In this document: positions 10,357 through 19,700 of the stretch, piece after piece
How positions within the stretch are numbered: position 1 is the stretch's first letter
Layout of the letters: every line of letters starts with the position of its first letter
Source of the DNA: CAZJHX01 sp964545715
GTDB lineage: Bacteria > Myxococcota_A > UBA9042 > GCA-2863065
Assembly (NCBI GenBank): GCA_964545715.1
Contig: CAZJHX010000087.1
Coordinates: forward strand, 1 to 44,831
Direction: 5' to 3'
Length of the DNA: 44,831 nucleotides
Notes under the pieces: model-generated
Seen by the model: only the letters and a program-made list of their open reading frames with translations
Database searches by the model: none
Told to the model about the DNA's origin: nothing
Position numbers and translations under genes: made by a program

Positions 10357-11591
10357 GCGTCGCCGAGAGCTCAGCACGGCCGACTCCGCTGGACATCCCC
10401 GCCATCCGGGCGCAGTTCCCGGGGCTGCACTTGCAGGCCTACGGCAAGCCGCTGATCTATCTGGATAACTCGGCCACCACGCAGAAGCCGCAGGCGGTGA
10501 TCGACGCGATCAGCGGGTTCTACGCCGAGCACTGCGCCAACGTGCACCGCGGCGTTCACCTGCTCAGCCAGCGCGCCACCGACCTCTACGAGACGGCACG
10601 CACGACCGCGCGGACGTTCTTGAACGCGGAGAAGGACAGCGAGATCATCTTCGTGCGGGGCACCAGCGAGGCGATCAACCTGGTGGCGAACACCATCGGG
10701 CGCGAGCGTCTGGCGGGCGGCGGCAACGTGCTGATCACCGGCCTGGAGCACCACAGCAACATCGTGCCGTGGCAGCTGCTGGGCGCGGAGCTGAACGTGG
10801 TGCCGGTGCGCGATGACGGCTCAGTTCACATCGACGACGTGGCCGCGTGCATCAACGACGAGACGCGCTTTGTGTCCGTGGCGCACATCTCAAACGCGCT
10901 GGGCACGGTCGTGCCGGTGGAAGGCATCATCGAGCTGGCTCACGCCCGCGACATCCCGGTGCTGATCGACGGCGCGCAGGCGGTGATGCACACCAGCGTG
11001 GACGTGCGGGCGCTCGGCGCCGACTTCTACGCGTTCAGTGGTCATAAGATCTTCGGGCCCACTGGCATCGGCGTGCTGTATGGCCGCGACGATCTGCTCC
11101 GGGCGATGCCGCCGTGGCAGGGTGGCGGCGACATGATCCGCACGGTGAGCTTCGACGGCAGCAGCTGGGCGCCGCCGCCGGCCAAGTTCGAGGCCGGGAC
11201 CCCGAACATCGCGGGAGCGGTTGGCCTGGGCGCGGCGCTCGAGTGGGTGATGAACCTGGACATGGAGGCTGTTAAGTCCCATGAGTCGGATCTTTTGTCC
11301 TACGGAACTGAAAAGCTGACGGAGATCAATGGCCTGCGGATCATTGGTACGGCAGCGCAAAAGGCAGGCGTACTCTCCTTCGTGTTGGACGGAACACATC
11401 CTCATGACGCCGGTACGATTCTTGATCAGGAAGGTCTCGCCGTTCGTGTGGGGCATCACTGTGCGATGCCCGTCATGAAGCGGTTTGGGGTTCCGGCTAC
11501 GACACGCGCGTCGCTGGCGGTGTACAACACGCACGCCGACATCGACGCACTGGTGGCTGGACTGCACACGGTGAAGGAGTTTTTTGGCTGA
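10353..11591 (+). CDS. sufS: cysteine desulfurase SufS
   Basis: A 412-residue PLP-dependent, group II (SufS/CsdA-like) cysteine desulfurase that takes sulfur from L-cysteine and holds it as a persulfide for transfer to SufU. The N-terminal motif YLDNSATTQKP, the PLP lysine in FSGHKIFGPTGIGVLYG and the active-site cysteine in VRVGHHCAMPVMKRFG are all present. Its start overlaps sufD by 4 bp and its stop overlaps the sufU start by one base. The region around 11270-11500 uses slightly less GC-rich codons than the rest of the operon, but the protein remains typical. Confidence 0.97.
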   Translation: MSVAESSARPTPLDIPAIRAQFPGLHLQAYGKPLIYLDNSATTQKPQAVIDAISGFYAEHCANVHRGVHLLSQRATDLYETARTTARTFLNAEKDSEIIFVRGTSEAINLVANTIGRERLAGGGNVLITGLEHHSNIVPWQLLGAELNVVPVRDDGSVHIDDVAACINDETRFVSVAHISNALGTVVPVEGIIELAHARDIPVLIDGAQAVMHTSVDVRALGADFYAFSGHKIFGPTGIGVLYGRDDLLRAMPPWQGGGDMIRTVSFDGSSWAPPPAKFEAGTPNIAGAVGLGAALEWVMNLDMEAVKSHESDLLSYGTEKLTEINGLRIIGTAAQKAGVLSFVLDGTHPHDAGTILDQEGLAVRVGHHCAMPVMKRFGVPATTRASLAVYNTHADIDALVAGLHTVKEFFG

Positions 11592-12040
11592 TGGACGAAC
11601 TTCGAGAGCTGTATCAGGAAGTCATCCTCGACCATGGGCGTCGCCCACGGAACAAGGGTATGCTGCCCAGCGCCAACCACCACGCGGAGGGCCACAACCC
11701 CCTGTGCGGCGATGAGGTCACCCTGCACGTGACCGTTGCCGACGGTGTCGTGGAGCGAGCGATGTTCGAGGGCACCGGCTGCGCCATCTCGACGGCCGCC
11801 GCGTCCACCCTGACCGAGGCGATCGCCGGCAAGACCGTCGAGGAGGTCGAGTCCCTCTTCGGCGAGTTCCATGACATGGTCACCGGCAAAGCCGTCCGCG
11901 CCGACCAGGATCACCTGGGCAAGCTGTGCGTCTTCAAAGGCGTCGCGGAGTTCCCCCTGCGCGTAAAATGCGCCACACTGGCCTGGCATACGCTACGCGC
12001 CGCGCTCAGCGACGCAGCCGAACAGGTGACCACGGAGTAA
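11591..12040 (+). CDS. sufU: Zn-type sulfur transfer protein SufU
   Basis: A 149-residue IscU-fold protein of the SufU class, the usual sulfur acceptor for SufS where SufE is absent. It retains the three ligand cysteines in NPLCGDEV, GTGCAISTAAAS and RVKCATLAWHT, plus the insertion typical of SufU between the second and third cysteines. The N-terminus ELYQEVILDHGRRPRNKG is diagnostic. No sufE or sufA gene accompanies the operon, which fits a SufU-based relay. It starts on the last base of sufS. Confidence 0.96.
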   Translation: MDELRELYQEVILDHGRRPRNKGMLPSANHHAEGHNPLCGDEVTLHVTVADGVVERAMFEGTGCAISTAAASTLTEAIAGKTVEEVESLFGEFHDMVTGKAVRADQDHLGKLCVFKGVAEFPLRVKCATLAWHTLRAALSDAAEQVTTE

Positions 12041-12047
12041 TCGACAT

Positions 12048-12374
12048 TTGAGTGAGCCAGGACCCACGCATCCGGATGCCATCCGGGAGTCGATCGTCAA
12101 CAACATCAAGGGCATCTACGATCCCGAGATCCCGGTAAACATCTGGGAGTTGGGGCTGATCTACGACGTCGACGTCAACGAAGACCGCACGGTCGACATC
12201 AATATGACCCTGACGTCGCCGATGTGCCCGACCGCGCAGATGCTGGTCGAGCAGGTCGAGACCGCCGCCAAAGAGGCGCCCCACGTGGAGGACGCCCGCG
12301 TCGAGCTGGTCTGGGACCCACCGTGGGACATGGAAAAGATGTCCGAGGAAGCAAAGCTCCTGCTCGGTTTCTAG
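12048..12374 (+). CDS. sufT: SufT/MIP18-family Fe-S maturation factor
   Basis: A 108-residue DUF59/MIP18 protein, a family (SufT, PaaD-like) that assists Fe-S cluster maturation. The signature is NIKGIYDPEIPVNIWELGLIY, with the conserved cysteine in LTSPMCPTAQM and the C-terminal VWDPPWDMEKMSEEAK. The start is TTG at 12048, 7 bp after sufU. The TAG at 12372-12374 is followed at once by the open frame of the GMC oxidoreductase. Confidence 0.93.
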   Translation: MSEPGPTHPDAIRESIVNNIKGIYDPEIPVNIWELGLIYDVDVNEDRTVDINMTLTSPMCPTAQMLVEQVETAAKEAPHVEDARVELVWDPPWDMEKMSEEAKLLLGF

Positions 12375-12376
12375 CT

Positions 12377-12411
12377 TCTGTCCGCTGAGACCACTCTGTC
12401 CGCTGAGACCA
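12377..12411 (+). repeat. 18-bp tandem duplication at the oxidoreductase start
   Basis: TCTGTCCGCTGAGACCA occurs at 12377-12393 and again at 12395-12411 (period 18 bp). In the oxidoreductase frame it would encode two LSAET units, each beginning with CTG. It lies exactly at the sufT/oxidoreductase junction. Confidence 0.85.
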
Positions 12412-12416
12412 TTGTC

Positions 12417-13907
12417 GTGGGCGCCGGATCCGCCGGTGCCGTTATCGCCTCGCGCATTACCGAATCCGCAGACCGCGAGGTGTTGCTGCTGGACGCGGGG
12501 CCCGACTACGAGCGGCCCGAGGAGCTGCCTGCGGACCTCTCTGACGGCCGGCGCAACTCGATGCGAGCCCACGACTGGGGCTTCAACCATCGGCCCACCC
12601 CCGTGCAGGTCGTTTTTCCCCTGCCGCGCGGCAAGGTTGTCGGCGGGTCGTCGGCGGTCAACACGTGCATCGCGCTGCGCGGACAGCCGGCGGATTTCGA
12701 CGAGTGGGCGTCGCTGGGGCTGACCGAGTGGGCCTGGGACCGCTGCCTGCCGGCGTTCCGAAGACTCGAGCGCGATCTGGACTTTGGTGCGCGGCCCCAT
12801 CACAGCGCGGACGGTCCGCTGCCACTGAAGCGACCCGCGCACGATGAGATGGCGGCCTGGCAGCAGGCGTTTGTCGAAGGCTGCCGGGAGGCAGGTCATC
12901 CGGACTGCGCCGACTCCAACGAGCCCGGCACGCACGGCGTTGGGCCTCACGCGCTGAACCGGATCGAGGGGCGGCGGATCAGCGCGGCCGAGGCGTGGCT
13001 GACGCCGGCGGTTCGAGCCCGATCCAACCTCACGATCAGACCGGACACCCAGGTGAGCCGCGTGCTTTTCCGCGACCGCCGCGCGATCGGGCTGGAGGTG
13101 GTGCGAGCGGGCGAGGCGGAAGCGCTCAAGGCCAAGCGCATCGTGCTTTGTGCAGGCGCGATCGGCACACCCGAGATTTTGCTGCGATCGGGAATTGGCC
13201 CCGACGCCGAGCTGGCGCGTCTGGGGATCGAGCGGGTGGCCGATGTGCAGGCGGTGGGGGCGCGGCTGCTCGACCACCCCGGCGTGGCCTGCTTCCTGCG
13301 TCCGCGCTGGGGCAAATCACATCGGCAGGCGCCGCTGATCGAGGCGGTGTGCCGGTACTCATCCCGAGGGGACGACCAGCCCGTGGATATGCTGCTGCAG
13401 GCAGGGTCCGCGGTACCGCTCGGGCGCATGCTGCTGCCGCTGTTCAGCCTGATGGCCTCGTTGGGCAAGCCTCGGGGCCACGGTACGATTCGGTGGCCCT
13501 CCCTCAAGCTGGGCGCGCGCCCGATCATCGACTCCCGCTTCTTGGAAGATCCGCACGATCGCGGCCTGGCCGTGGACGCCCTGCAGCGGGCGCTCATCCT
13601 TGCGGACACCGCGCCTCTTCGGGCGATGGCGACGCCGCTGTGGCCGGGGCGACGCACGCTGGCGGACAAAGACCGCCTGTCCGCGCGCATCGGCAAGGTG
13701 TGTGACAGCGGCTACCACCCATGCGGTACGGTGCCGATGGGCGTCGGCGCGGACGCGGCTACGGACGGTCGCGGGCGCGTGCGAGGCGTTGAGGGGCTCA
13801 TCGTGGCAGACGCCAGCCTCATGCCTACGATCCCGTCCAGCAACATCAACATACCCACCCTGATGATGGCCGAGCGCTTCGGCGCGTGGCTTCGGGACCT
13901 GGACTGA
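12417..13907 (+). CDS. GMC-family FAD oxidoreductase
   Basis: About 496 residues of the glucose-methanol-choline oxidoreductase family (FAD-dependent alcohol/choline dehydrogenase-like). The FAD-binding GAGSAGAVIASRI is at the very start, the second signature region is LPRGKVVGGSSAVNT, and the C-terminal active-site region GYHPCGTVPMG and SSNINIPT supplies the catalytic His and Asn. The coordinates begin at GTG 12417, the first standard start codon after the upstream TAG. That start, however, deletes the first beta-strand (TIVV) of the Rossmann fold. In-frame codons back to 12375 contain only CTG candidates (12378, 12396), so a CTG start is likely. It is probably co-transcribed with the SUF genes; substrate unknown. 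Confidence 0.9.
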   Translation: MGAGSAGAVIASRITESADREVLLLDAGPDYERPEELPADLSDGRRNSMRAHDWGFNHRPTPVQVVFPLPRGKVVGGSSAVNTCIALRGQPADFDEWASLGLTEWAWDRCLPAFRRLERDLDFGARPHHSADGPLPLKRPAHDEMAAWQQAFVEGCREAGHPDCADSNEPGTHGVGPHALNRIEGRRISAAEAWLTPAVRARSNLTIRPDTQVSRVLFRDRRAIGLEVVRAGEAEALKAKRIVLCAGAIGTPEILLRSGIGPDAELARLGIERVADVQAVGARLLDHPGVACFLRPRWGKSHRQAPLIEAVCRYSSRGDDQPVDMLLQAGSAVPLGRMLLPLFSLMASLGKPRGHGTIRWPSLKLGARPIIDSRFLEDPHDRGLAVDALQRALILADTAPLRAMATPLWPGRRTLADKDRLSARIGKVCDSGYHPCGTVPMGVGADAATDGRGRVRGVEGLIVADASLMPTIPSSNINIPTLMMAERFGAWLRDLD

Positions 13908-13937
13908 CGTCCACGGCCGCTGAGTTGACGTCAGTCC
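13901..13937 (+). terminator. perfect 11-bp inverted repeat over the oxidoreductase stop
   Basis: GGACTGACGTC (13901-13911) and GACGTCAGTCC (13927-13937) form a strong stem with a 15-nt loop, overlapping the TGA at 13905-13907. No T-run follows, so it is not a classic intrinsic terminator. Its centre lies about 115 bp before the predicted start site of the next sigma-54-type promoter, where an activator site would be expected. Either role is possible. Confidence 0.5.
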
Positions 13938-14008
13938 CCCACTGAAATCGACCGCGCGGCAAGCCGCTCCGGGCAGCCATTCGATGTGCTGAGCTGCATC
14001 CGACTCCC

Positions 14009-14024
14009 TGGCACACGCCTTGTA
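14009..14024 (+). promoter_or_regulatory. sigma-54-like promoter
   Basis: TGGCAC-ACGCC-TTGTA differs from the RpoN consensus mainly by T for C in the -12 TTGC. The spacing is correct, and the element ends 35 bp before the ATG at 14060. It is a weaker match than 5801-5816, but position and context support it. Confidence 0.6.
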
Positions 14025-14059
14025 CAAGGAGCCGCCCAGCTACTCAGCCAGGAGGAAGG

Positions 14060-14905
14060 ATGTTTCGAGGTATTTCAGGACTATTGATCGTGTTTGCGGT
14101 GTCCGCCGTCGCACCGGCGGCGCAGGCCAAGAATCTCAACAAGATCGTGTCGCACACCAAGCAGCGCTACAACAAATTCTTCGGCGCAGCCGAGTACGTG
14201 AAGGGCGGAATGATGCTCAACACAACCAAAGGTCAGCTGCTGGGCTACGCGACGGCCAAGGGGTACGTCACGGCCTTTGGACCCTGGCACAACATCGCTG
14301 ATGTGAAGGGCATCATGGTGCAGGACACCAAAGGCAACTTCTCCGGGTACGCGCGCTTCTTCGTAATGGGCAAGACCCTTATCAACGAGGTCTTCAAGGG
14401 GAAGCTGGGTACCAACTGGGCTCACTATTGGGACTGGCACAACTTTCAACAGGTGACGTACTTCGCGGGTACCAAGAAGTTCTGGGGTGTGAAATTCGGG
14501 GCCAGCATCACCGGACAGGTGGGGATGGACTACAAGGCCAAGGTCACTTTGAAGGGGCTGGAGTTTTACGCGCAGCCGAGCGTCAAGTCGTACGGGTCGG
14601 TGGATCACAGCGTGTTCATCGGCATCGGGCATGCGGGTGCCAGCGGCAGCCTGACGTTTATCGAGGCCCGGGTGCCGTCCACGGTCAAGGCCTGGATCAA
14701 GACGACTTCCGGCTATCTCTACGGGTTTGGCTACAAGGTGAAGGTGCGCGCCGTGGCCAGCGTGCTGGCCGGCAAATTCAAGGTGTGGGCCAAGATCGGG
14801 TTTGGAAAGCTCAGCAAGACGTTCAAGGCGACACTGGCGAACTTTGTGCTGTGGCACATCGACTCCACGCTGATCAACAAGACCGGCTCTGTGAGCATCC
14901 TCTAA
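14060..14905 (+). CDS. secreted Lys/aromatic-rich protein, unknown family
   Basis: A 281-residue protein with a signal peptide (GLLIVFAVSAVAPAAQA, cleavage about residue 23). The mature protein is strongly basic, rich in Gly, Lys, Phe, Tyr and Trp, without cysteine, and has alternating patterns expected of beta-strands (LLGYATAKGYVTAFG, YLYGFGYKVKVRAV). No family is recognised. An AGGAGGAAGG Shine-Dalgarno sequence sits just before the ATG. It is followed without a gap by the HEAT-repeat gene (TAATG overlap), so the two form an operon under the sigma-54-like promoter at 14009. If the partner is a lipid-transfer-like protein, this could be its secreted cargo carrier or membrane partner; that is speculation. 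Confidence 0.85.
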   Translation: MFRGISGLLIVFAVSAVAPAAQAKNLNKIVSHTKQRYNKFFGAAEYVKGGMMLNTTKGQLLGYATAKGYVTAFGPWHNIADVKGIMVQDTKGNFSGYARFFVMGKTLINEVFKGKLGTNWAHYWDWHNFQQVTYFAGTKKFWGVKFGASITGQVGMDYKAKVTLKGLEFYAQPSVKSYGSVDHSVFIGIGHAGASGSLTFIEARVPSTVKAWIKTTSGYLYGFGYKVKVRAVASVLAGKFKVWAKIGFGKLSKTFKATLANFVLWHIDSTLINKTGSVSIL

Positions 14906-16671
14906 TGCAGCGCCCACTCGGCGCGATCGCCGTCATCACCGCCATATTGGCTCTGGCGCTCCTGCAGCTGGACGCCAAGCCGGCAGACAACTTGCCGGCG
15001 CTATCCATCTCGACGGTGGACAGCCCCCGTCCGGCGGTGCGTCCTCAGCTGCTGACGTCAAACGGGGTGGTGCGGCGATCGGACGAGGTGGGTTCCGCCG
15101 CGGTCTCTGAGTTGGGTCGCCGAACGGCCTACAAGCTGGTGGCTGAGCGGGTCTTCACGGTCGGTGATCACGCGCCGCAGAGGCTGCGTCTCAACGGCAC
15201 CTGGGCCGAGACGGTCGTGGGCCGGGACGAGGGCCACACGCAGGTCCTGATCGAGGTGGACGAACCGGAGCTGGGCCAGGTGCGCTGTTTTCTCAGCCGC
15301 GCGGCTGACGGTCGCGTGGAAGCCCTGTGGTTCTATCCGGGAACCACCGACGGCGCGCGCGGCCTGATCGCGGCCTTGGCTGCGGCCATGCAGCGCGTCT
15401 CGGATGACGGCCAGGACACCTGGGAAACCGAGGAGACCGATCTCACCGGCGACTACGTGGCGCGCTACCGGCGGACGGAGGCCGGCGTGCAGAAGAAGAA
15501 GCTGCGTTACGTCCGGCTGGTGACGGCCGACGGGATGGCTCCGGTCACGTCACAACAGGCCGGCGAGACCACGGGTGAGGCCACGTTCCTCTTGAAATCC
15601 GATGGACTGCACGCCGCGCACGGCAGCGACAGCATGCTCGCCGAGCTGGGCGACACGGCGTTGTCTGTCAGCGCCACCTGGTCGGTCGACCGGCTGTTCC
15701 GCGAGCGGCGGCCCGACCTGGTGGGAGCGTTTCAGCGGGACTACAGCCGCCTGGCGATGGTCACGGCAACCGAGGCGCCGGCCCAGACGGCGAGGCCGCG
15801 TGGGCCCAGGGTCGCCGGCGTCCTGGCTGCGTTGACGGACGTGGACGCTCACGAGAATCCGGACCGGACACGCGCCACGCTGGCATCCGCCCTTGGTGCG
15901 GCGGTCCAGGCGGATCCGGCGGCGGCCGAGCAGGTGCTGCGGCGCGTCCAGGCCGGTGACCCGGAGACGTCGACGCTGCTGAACGGTCTGGCCGTCGCCA
16001 GCACCCCCGCGGCTCAGAAGGCGCTGGCGACCGTCGCACAGGACGGGGCGCTCTCCCGCGATGTGCGCGCGCAATCCGTGGTGTCGCTGGCGCTGACGTC
16101 CAAACCGACGGGCGAGACGGTGACCGCGCTCAGCGAGTTGGTGGATGACCATGACGCGGATGTCGCTGACACGGCGGCTCTGGCCCTGGGCAGCGCCGCC
16201 GGCGAGACCGACCAGGCCGAAGCAGCCGATGAGGCTGTCCAGCTGCTGCTACAGCGGTACGACGAGGCGACCACGCCGCCCGAGCGCACGAAGTGGCTGC
16301 TGGCGTTGGGCAACACCGCGGACGCGCGCATTCTGCCGGCGATTATCGACGGGCTGAGCCGGACGCTGGTGGTGCACGTGGCGGCCGTTCAGGCGCTGCG
16401 GCTGGTGGACGCCCCCGAAGCCCGGGCCCTCATCATCGCCGCGATGATCGACCCCGAGCCGCAGGTGCGAATCGCGGCGGTCTTTGCGGGCAGTTACCAG
16501 CGCGGCACTGCGCTGCTGGAGCGGATGATGGACATGCTGCGGGAGGATCCGGAGGAGCGGGTGAGGGCAGAGGCCGCGCGGGTGCTCAGCCGGCACGTGG
16601 AGCAGCACCCGGAGATCGCCGCGCTTCTCGCCCGGGAAGGGGATCCCGAAGGTGCGCCGCAGCCGCACTGA
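14905..16671 (+). CDS. secreted HEAT-repeat protein with vitellogenin-N-like layout
   Basis: 588 residues from the ATG at 14905, which overlaps the previous stop. An N-terminal hydrophobic segment (about residues 7-22) suggests export. Residues about 65-225 look beta-rich and include FYPGTTDGARGLIAAL followed by EETDLTGDYVARYR and KKKLRYVRL. This resembles the G-I-L...E-D-V-x-G-x-x-x-T-x-Y pattern of the N-terminal sheet of large lipid-transfer proteins (vitellogenin, MTP, apoB). Residues about 310-580 are HEAT-like alpha-helical repeats (VVSLALTSKPTGETVTALSEL, VQALRLVDAPEARALIIAAM). Beta-barrel then helical superhelix is the order in that eukaryotic family. The HEAT assignment is firm; the lipid-transfer link is inference. 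It is second gene of a sigma-54-type operon. Confidence 0.85.
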   Translation: MQRPLGAIAVITAILALALLQLDAKPADNLPALSISTVDSPRPAVRPQLLTSNGVVRRSDEVGSAAVSELGRRTAYKLVAERVFTVGDHAPQRLRLNGTWAETVVGRDEGHTQVLIEVDEPELGQVRCFLSRAADGRVEALWFYPGTTDGARGLIAALAAAMQRVSDDGQDTWETEETDLTGDYVARYRRTEAGVQKKKLRYVRLVTADGMAPVTSQQAGETTGEATFLLKSDGLHAAHGSDSMLAELGDTALSVSATWSVDRLFRERRPDLVGAFQRDYSRLAMVTATEAPAQTARPRGPRVAGVLAALTDVDAHENPDRTRATLASALGAAVQADPAAAEQVLRRVQAGDPETSTLLNGLAVASTPAAQKALATVAQDGALSRDVRAQSVVSLALTSKPTGETVTALSELVDDHDADVADTAALALGSAAGETDQAEAADEAVQLLLQRYDEATTPPERTKWLLALGNTADARILPAIIDGLSRTLVVHVAAVQALRLVDAPEARALIIAAMIDPEPQVRIAAVFAGSYQRGTALLERMMDMLREDPEERVRAEAARVLSRHVEQHPEIAALLAREGDPEGAPQPH

Positions 16672-16701
16672 CGGGGGGCAGCGCCTGTGTTGTTTCACTG
16701 A

Positions 16702-16707
16702 TATAGT
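16702..16707 (+). promoter_or_regulatory. -10 element for leaderless kinase mRNA
   Basis: TATAGT lies 6 nt before the GTG start at 16714. No Shine-Dalgarno sequence is present and no good -35 is seen, so transcription would begin at or next to the start codon. Confidence 0.5.
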
Positions 16708-16713
16708 CTGGCT

Positions 16714-19700
16714 GTGGTTGTCAGCCCAGGAGAGCCGGTCACCATCTGCCCCACCTGCGGGCTGATGTACGCCGCAGCCCGGACGACGTGTCCGACGGAT
16801 AACGTGCCGTTGGAGGCGACGCGGGCAGGCGACCCTCTGGTCGGGACCCATATCGGCGGGCGATACCTCATTCTGCGCCGGCTCGGATCCGGCGGCATGG
16901 GCGCGGTCTATGAAGCCGTGCAGTCCCAGACGCGGCGCCGAGTGGCCGTCAAGGTGGTGCACAAGGCCCGTGACACGCGGCGCAAGGACCTGGCGCGTAT
17001 GCAGTTGGAGGCCCGCGCCGTCCAGCTGATCGACCATCCCAACGTTGTGAAGTTTCTGGATTATGGGCAGGAGGAGGAGACCGGCGCGCCCTATATCGTC
17101 ATGGAGATCCTCAACGGCCGCACCCTCTCCCAGGAGATCAAGGCCGAGGGTCTGCCGATGGATGTGGAACGCGCCTGCAGGGTCGTGATCCAGGCGGCTC
17201 GGGGCGTGGCGGCAGCGCACGAGAAGGGCCTGGTTCATAGGGACATCAAGCCCGGCAATGTGATGTTGCTGGCTTCCAGTGAGGAGCACGGGGCGCCGCG
17301 GGTGAAGGTGCTGGACTTCGGGCTGGTCGCGGGACCGAGCCGGCTGGCCAATCGGCTGACGATTACGGGCGTCGTGCTGGGGACGCCGCATTACATGAGC
17401 CCCGAGCAGGTCGAGCATCCGCCGCGAATCACGGCGGCGTGCGACGTCTACGCGCTGGGTGTGCTGCTGTATCAGCTCGTGGTCGGTCATCGGCCGTTCC
17501 AGGGCGACAGCTTCTTTGCGGTCATCAACTCTCATCTGACGCGTCCGATCCCCAAGCCGCGCAATACGGACAAGGGCGCGGCGATCCCGCGGGCGGTGCG
17601 GCGGGTGTGGACCTGCGCGCTGCAGAAGGATCCCGATAAGCGCTACAAGGACGCGGGTGGCATGGTGGAGGCGCTGGAGCAGGCGACCTTCGGTGACAAA
17701 AGCCAGGTGACCGCGCCGGCGCCCCCGGAGGCGCTGCATCCGGGCGAGCGGCACCTGATCACAGTGCTGACGGTCACGTTTGTGGACAGCGAGGGGGTGC
17801 CGACCGGCGTGGAGACCGACACGCACGCCCTGAACGGTGCGCTGGAGCTACTCAAGCGCAGTCGCGGGATGTCGGCGCCGGGGCCCAGCGGCGTCATCCG
17901 TGGCATCTTCGGCCTGCCGTCGGCCAGCGAGCAGGACGCGCTGCATGCGTTTGAGACGGGCGCGCGGATTCGGGAGCACGCAGCTGCGACGATCGGGGCC
18001 AGGTACGTGGAGATCGGGCTACACACCCGCTACGTGCTGGCGGCCCCGCGCGGCGGGAACACGGCAGAGCTGCGGCCGCTGTCTGACCCGTACGAGGTAG
18101 CGACCGCCGTCGGGCGCGAAGGGCGCGGGCATCCGGGCGTGGCGCTGAGCGGGACGACATATCGCACGCTGCGGCGGCATCTGCTCGATCCGCTGCCGGT
18201 TGTCGGCAACGCGGCGGGCGAGACGGTTCATGTGGCCCACGGCTCGGACACGCGCCCGGCCGGAATGCGCAAGAGTCGCGTGCTGGCGCTGCCGCCGGTG
18301 GGCCGTGAGGACGCCATCCTGGAGATCTGCGGGTGGGTCGATGACTGCATGCTCAACCGCAAGGCGGCGCTGCACGTGGTCACCGGACAAGCAGGTATCG
18401 GCAAATCGGCGCTGGCGGTGGCCGCGGGTCGCAGCTCGGCGCAGAAGCATCCAGGCCTGCAGGTGCTGGAGGCGCACCCTGAGCCGGGGCGCAAGGCGCC
18501 GTACAACGTGTTTGAGCGATTCTTGGCGGACGCGGTGGGCTTCACCAGCAGCGCGCGGTCCAAGAAGGTGATCAACTGGATCATGGAGGCCGTGTCGATG
18601 CACGGCGACTCCGAGGCCCGCGAGGACGCCTGGCATATTCTGCGGCTGATCGGCCTGGACGAGCTGCAGGGGCTGGTGGGCGCCCAGATCGCGACGACGG
18701 CGCCGGGCTCGGGCGCCAAAACCCCACCGGCGGCCCTGCGCAGTACTCAGCCGCCCAAGGCCAGCCGCCAGCGCGCGTTTGCCGCTTTTGCGAATCTGTT
18801 CCGCTCGATCGCGGCGCAGGGCGGCGTTCTCATGCTGGTCGACGACGGGCATTACGCCGACTCGGGGAGCCTGGACCTATTGGACTATCTGCTGCGGGAG
18901 CTGGCCGACTTCCCGCTGTGCGTACTGGTGTTCTCACGCCAAAGCGAGCGGCTGGCGGAGCGGCATGACACCAAGCTGGGGTTGGGGGCGCTGGACAAAG
19001 AGGCCGCCACGGACCTGGTGCATCGCCTGGTGGGCGAGGATGGCCTGCCGGCGCAGACGGTGAAGCGGATCGTGTCCCGCGCCGAGGGTAATCCGCTGTT
19101 TATCGAAGAGTTGGTGCGCGTCGCGACGGAGGGGCCGCCGGAGTTGGTGGGCCGGCTTCCGCAGCGTCTGCCGGACTCTATTCGCGCGGTGATCAGCGCC
19201 CGAATCGACGCGCTGTCGTCGGGGGAGCGGTCGGTTCTCAAGGCAGCGGCCATCGTCGGGCGCGACTTCTGGAGCGGCGCGGTGGCGTGTCAGCCGGGGG
19301 TTGTCGCCACGGACAAGCAGACCGACTCGATGCTGGCGTCGTTGATGGGCAGCGGCTTCATCATGCGGCGGACCGTCAGCCGCTTTGAGAGCGAGACCGA
19401 GTGGAGCTTTGCCAATCAGCTGATCCAAGAGGCTGCGTACCAATTAGCGGAGGCGTCGCGGCTCTCGGACGGCCATATGGCGGTCGCGCAGTGGCTGGCA
19501 GATGGACCCGCGGCGAGCCTGCACGCGCTGATCGCGTATCACCTGGAGCGGTCCGGCGAGACCGATCGGGCGGCGACTGCCTGGCGCGCGGCGGCTGACG
19601 CGGCGAGGGATCGGTACGCCAACAACGAGGCAGCGGCCGACTACGAGAAGGCGTTGGCGCTGCAGACCGGATGGCCGGCGCTGGATGTGGCGGCGGTTCA

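Noticed and set aside
12006..13277. Minus-strand ORF opposite sufT and the GMC gene
   Set aside because: Composition typical of high-GC shadow frames. Both plus-strand genes carry intact family motifs.
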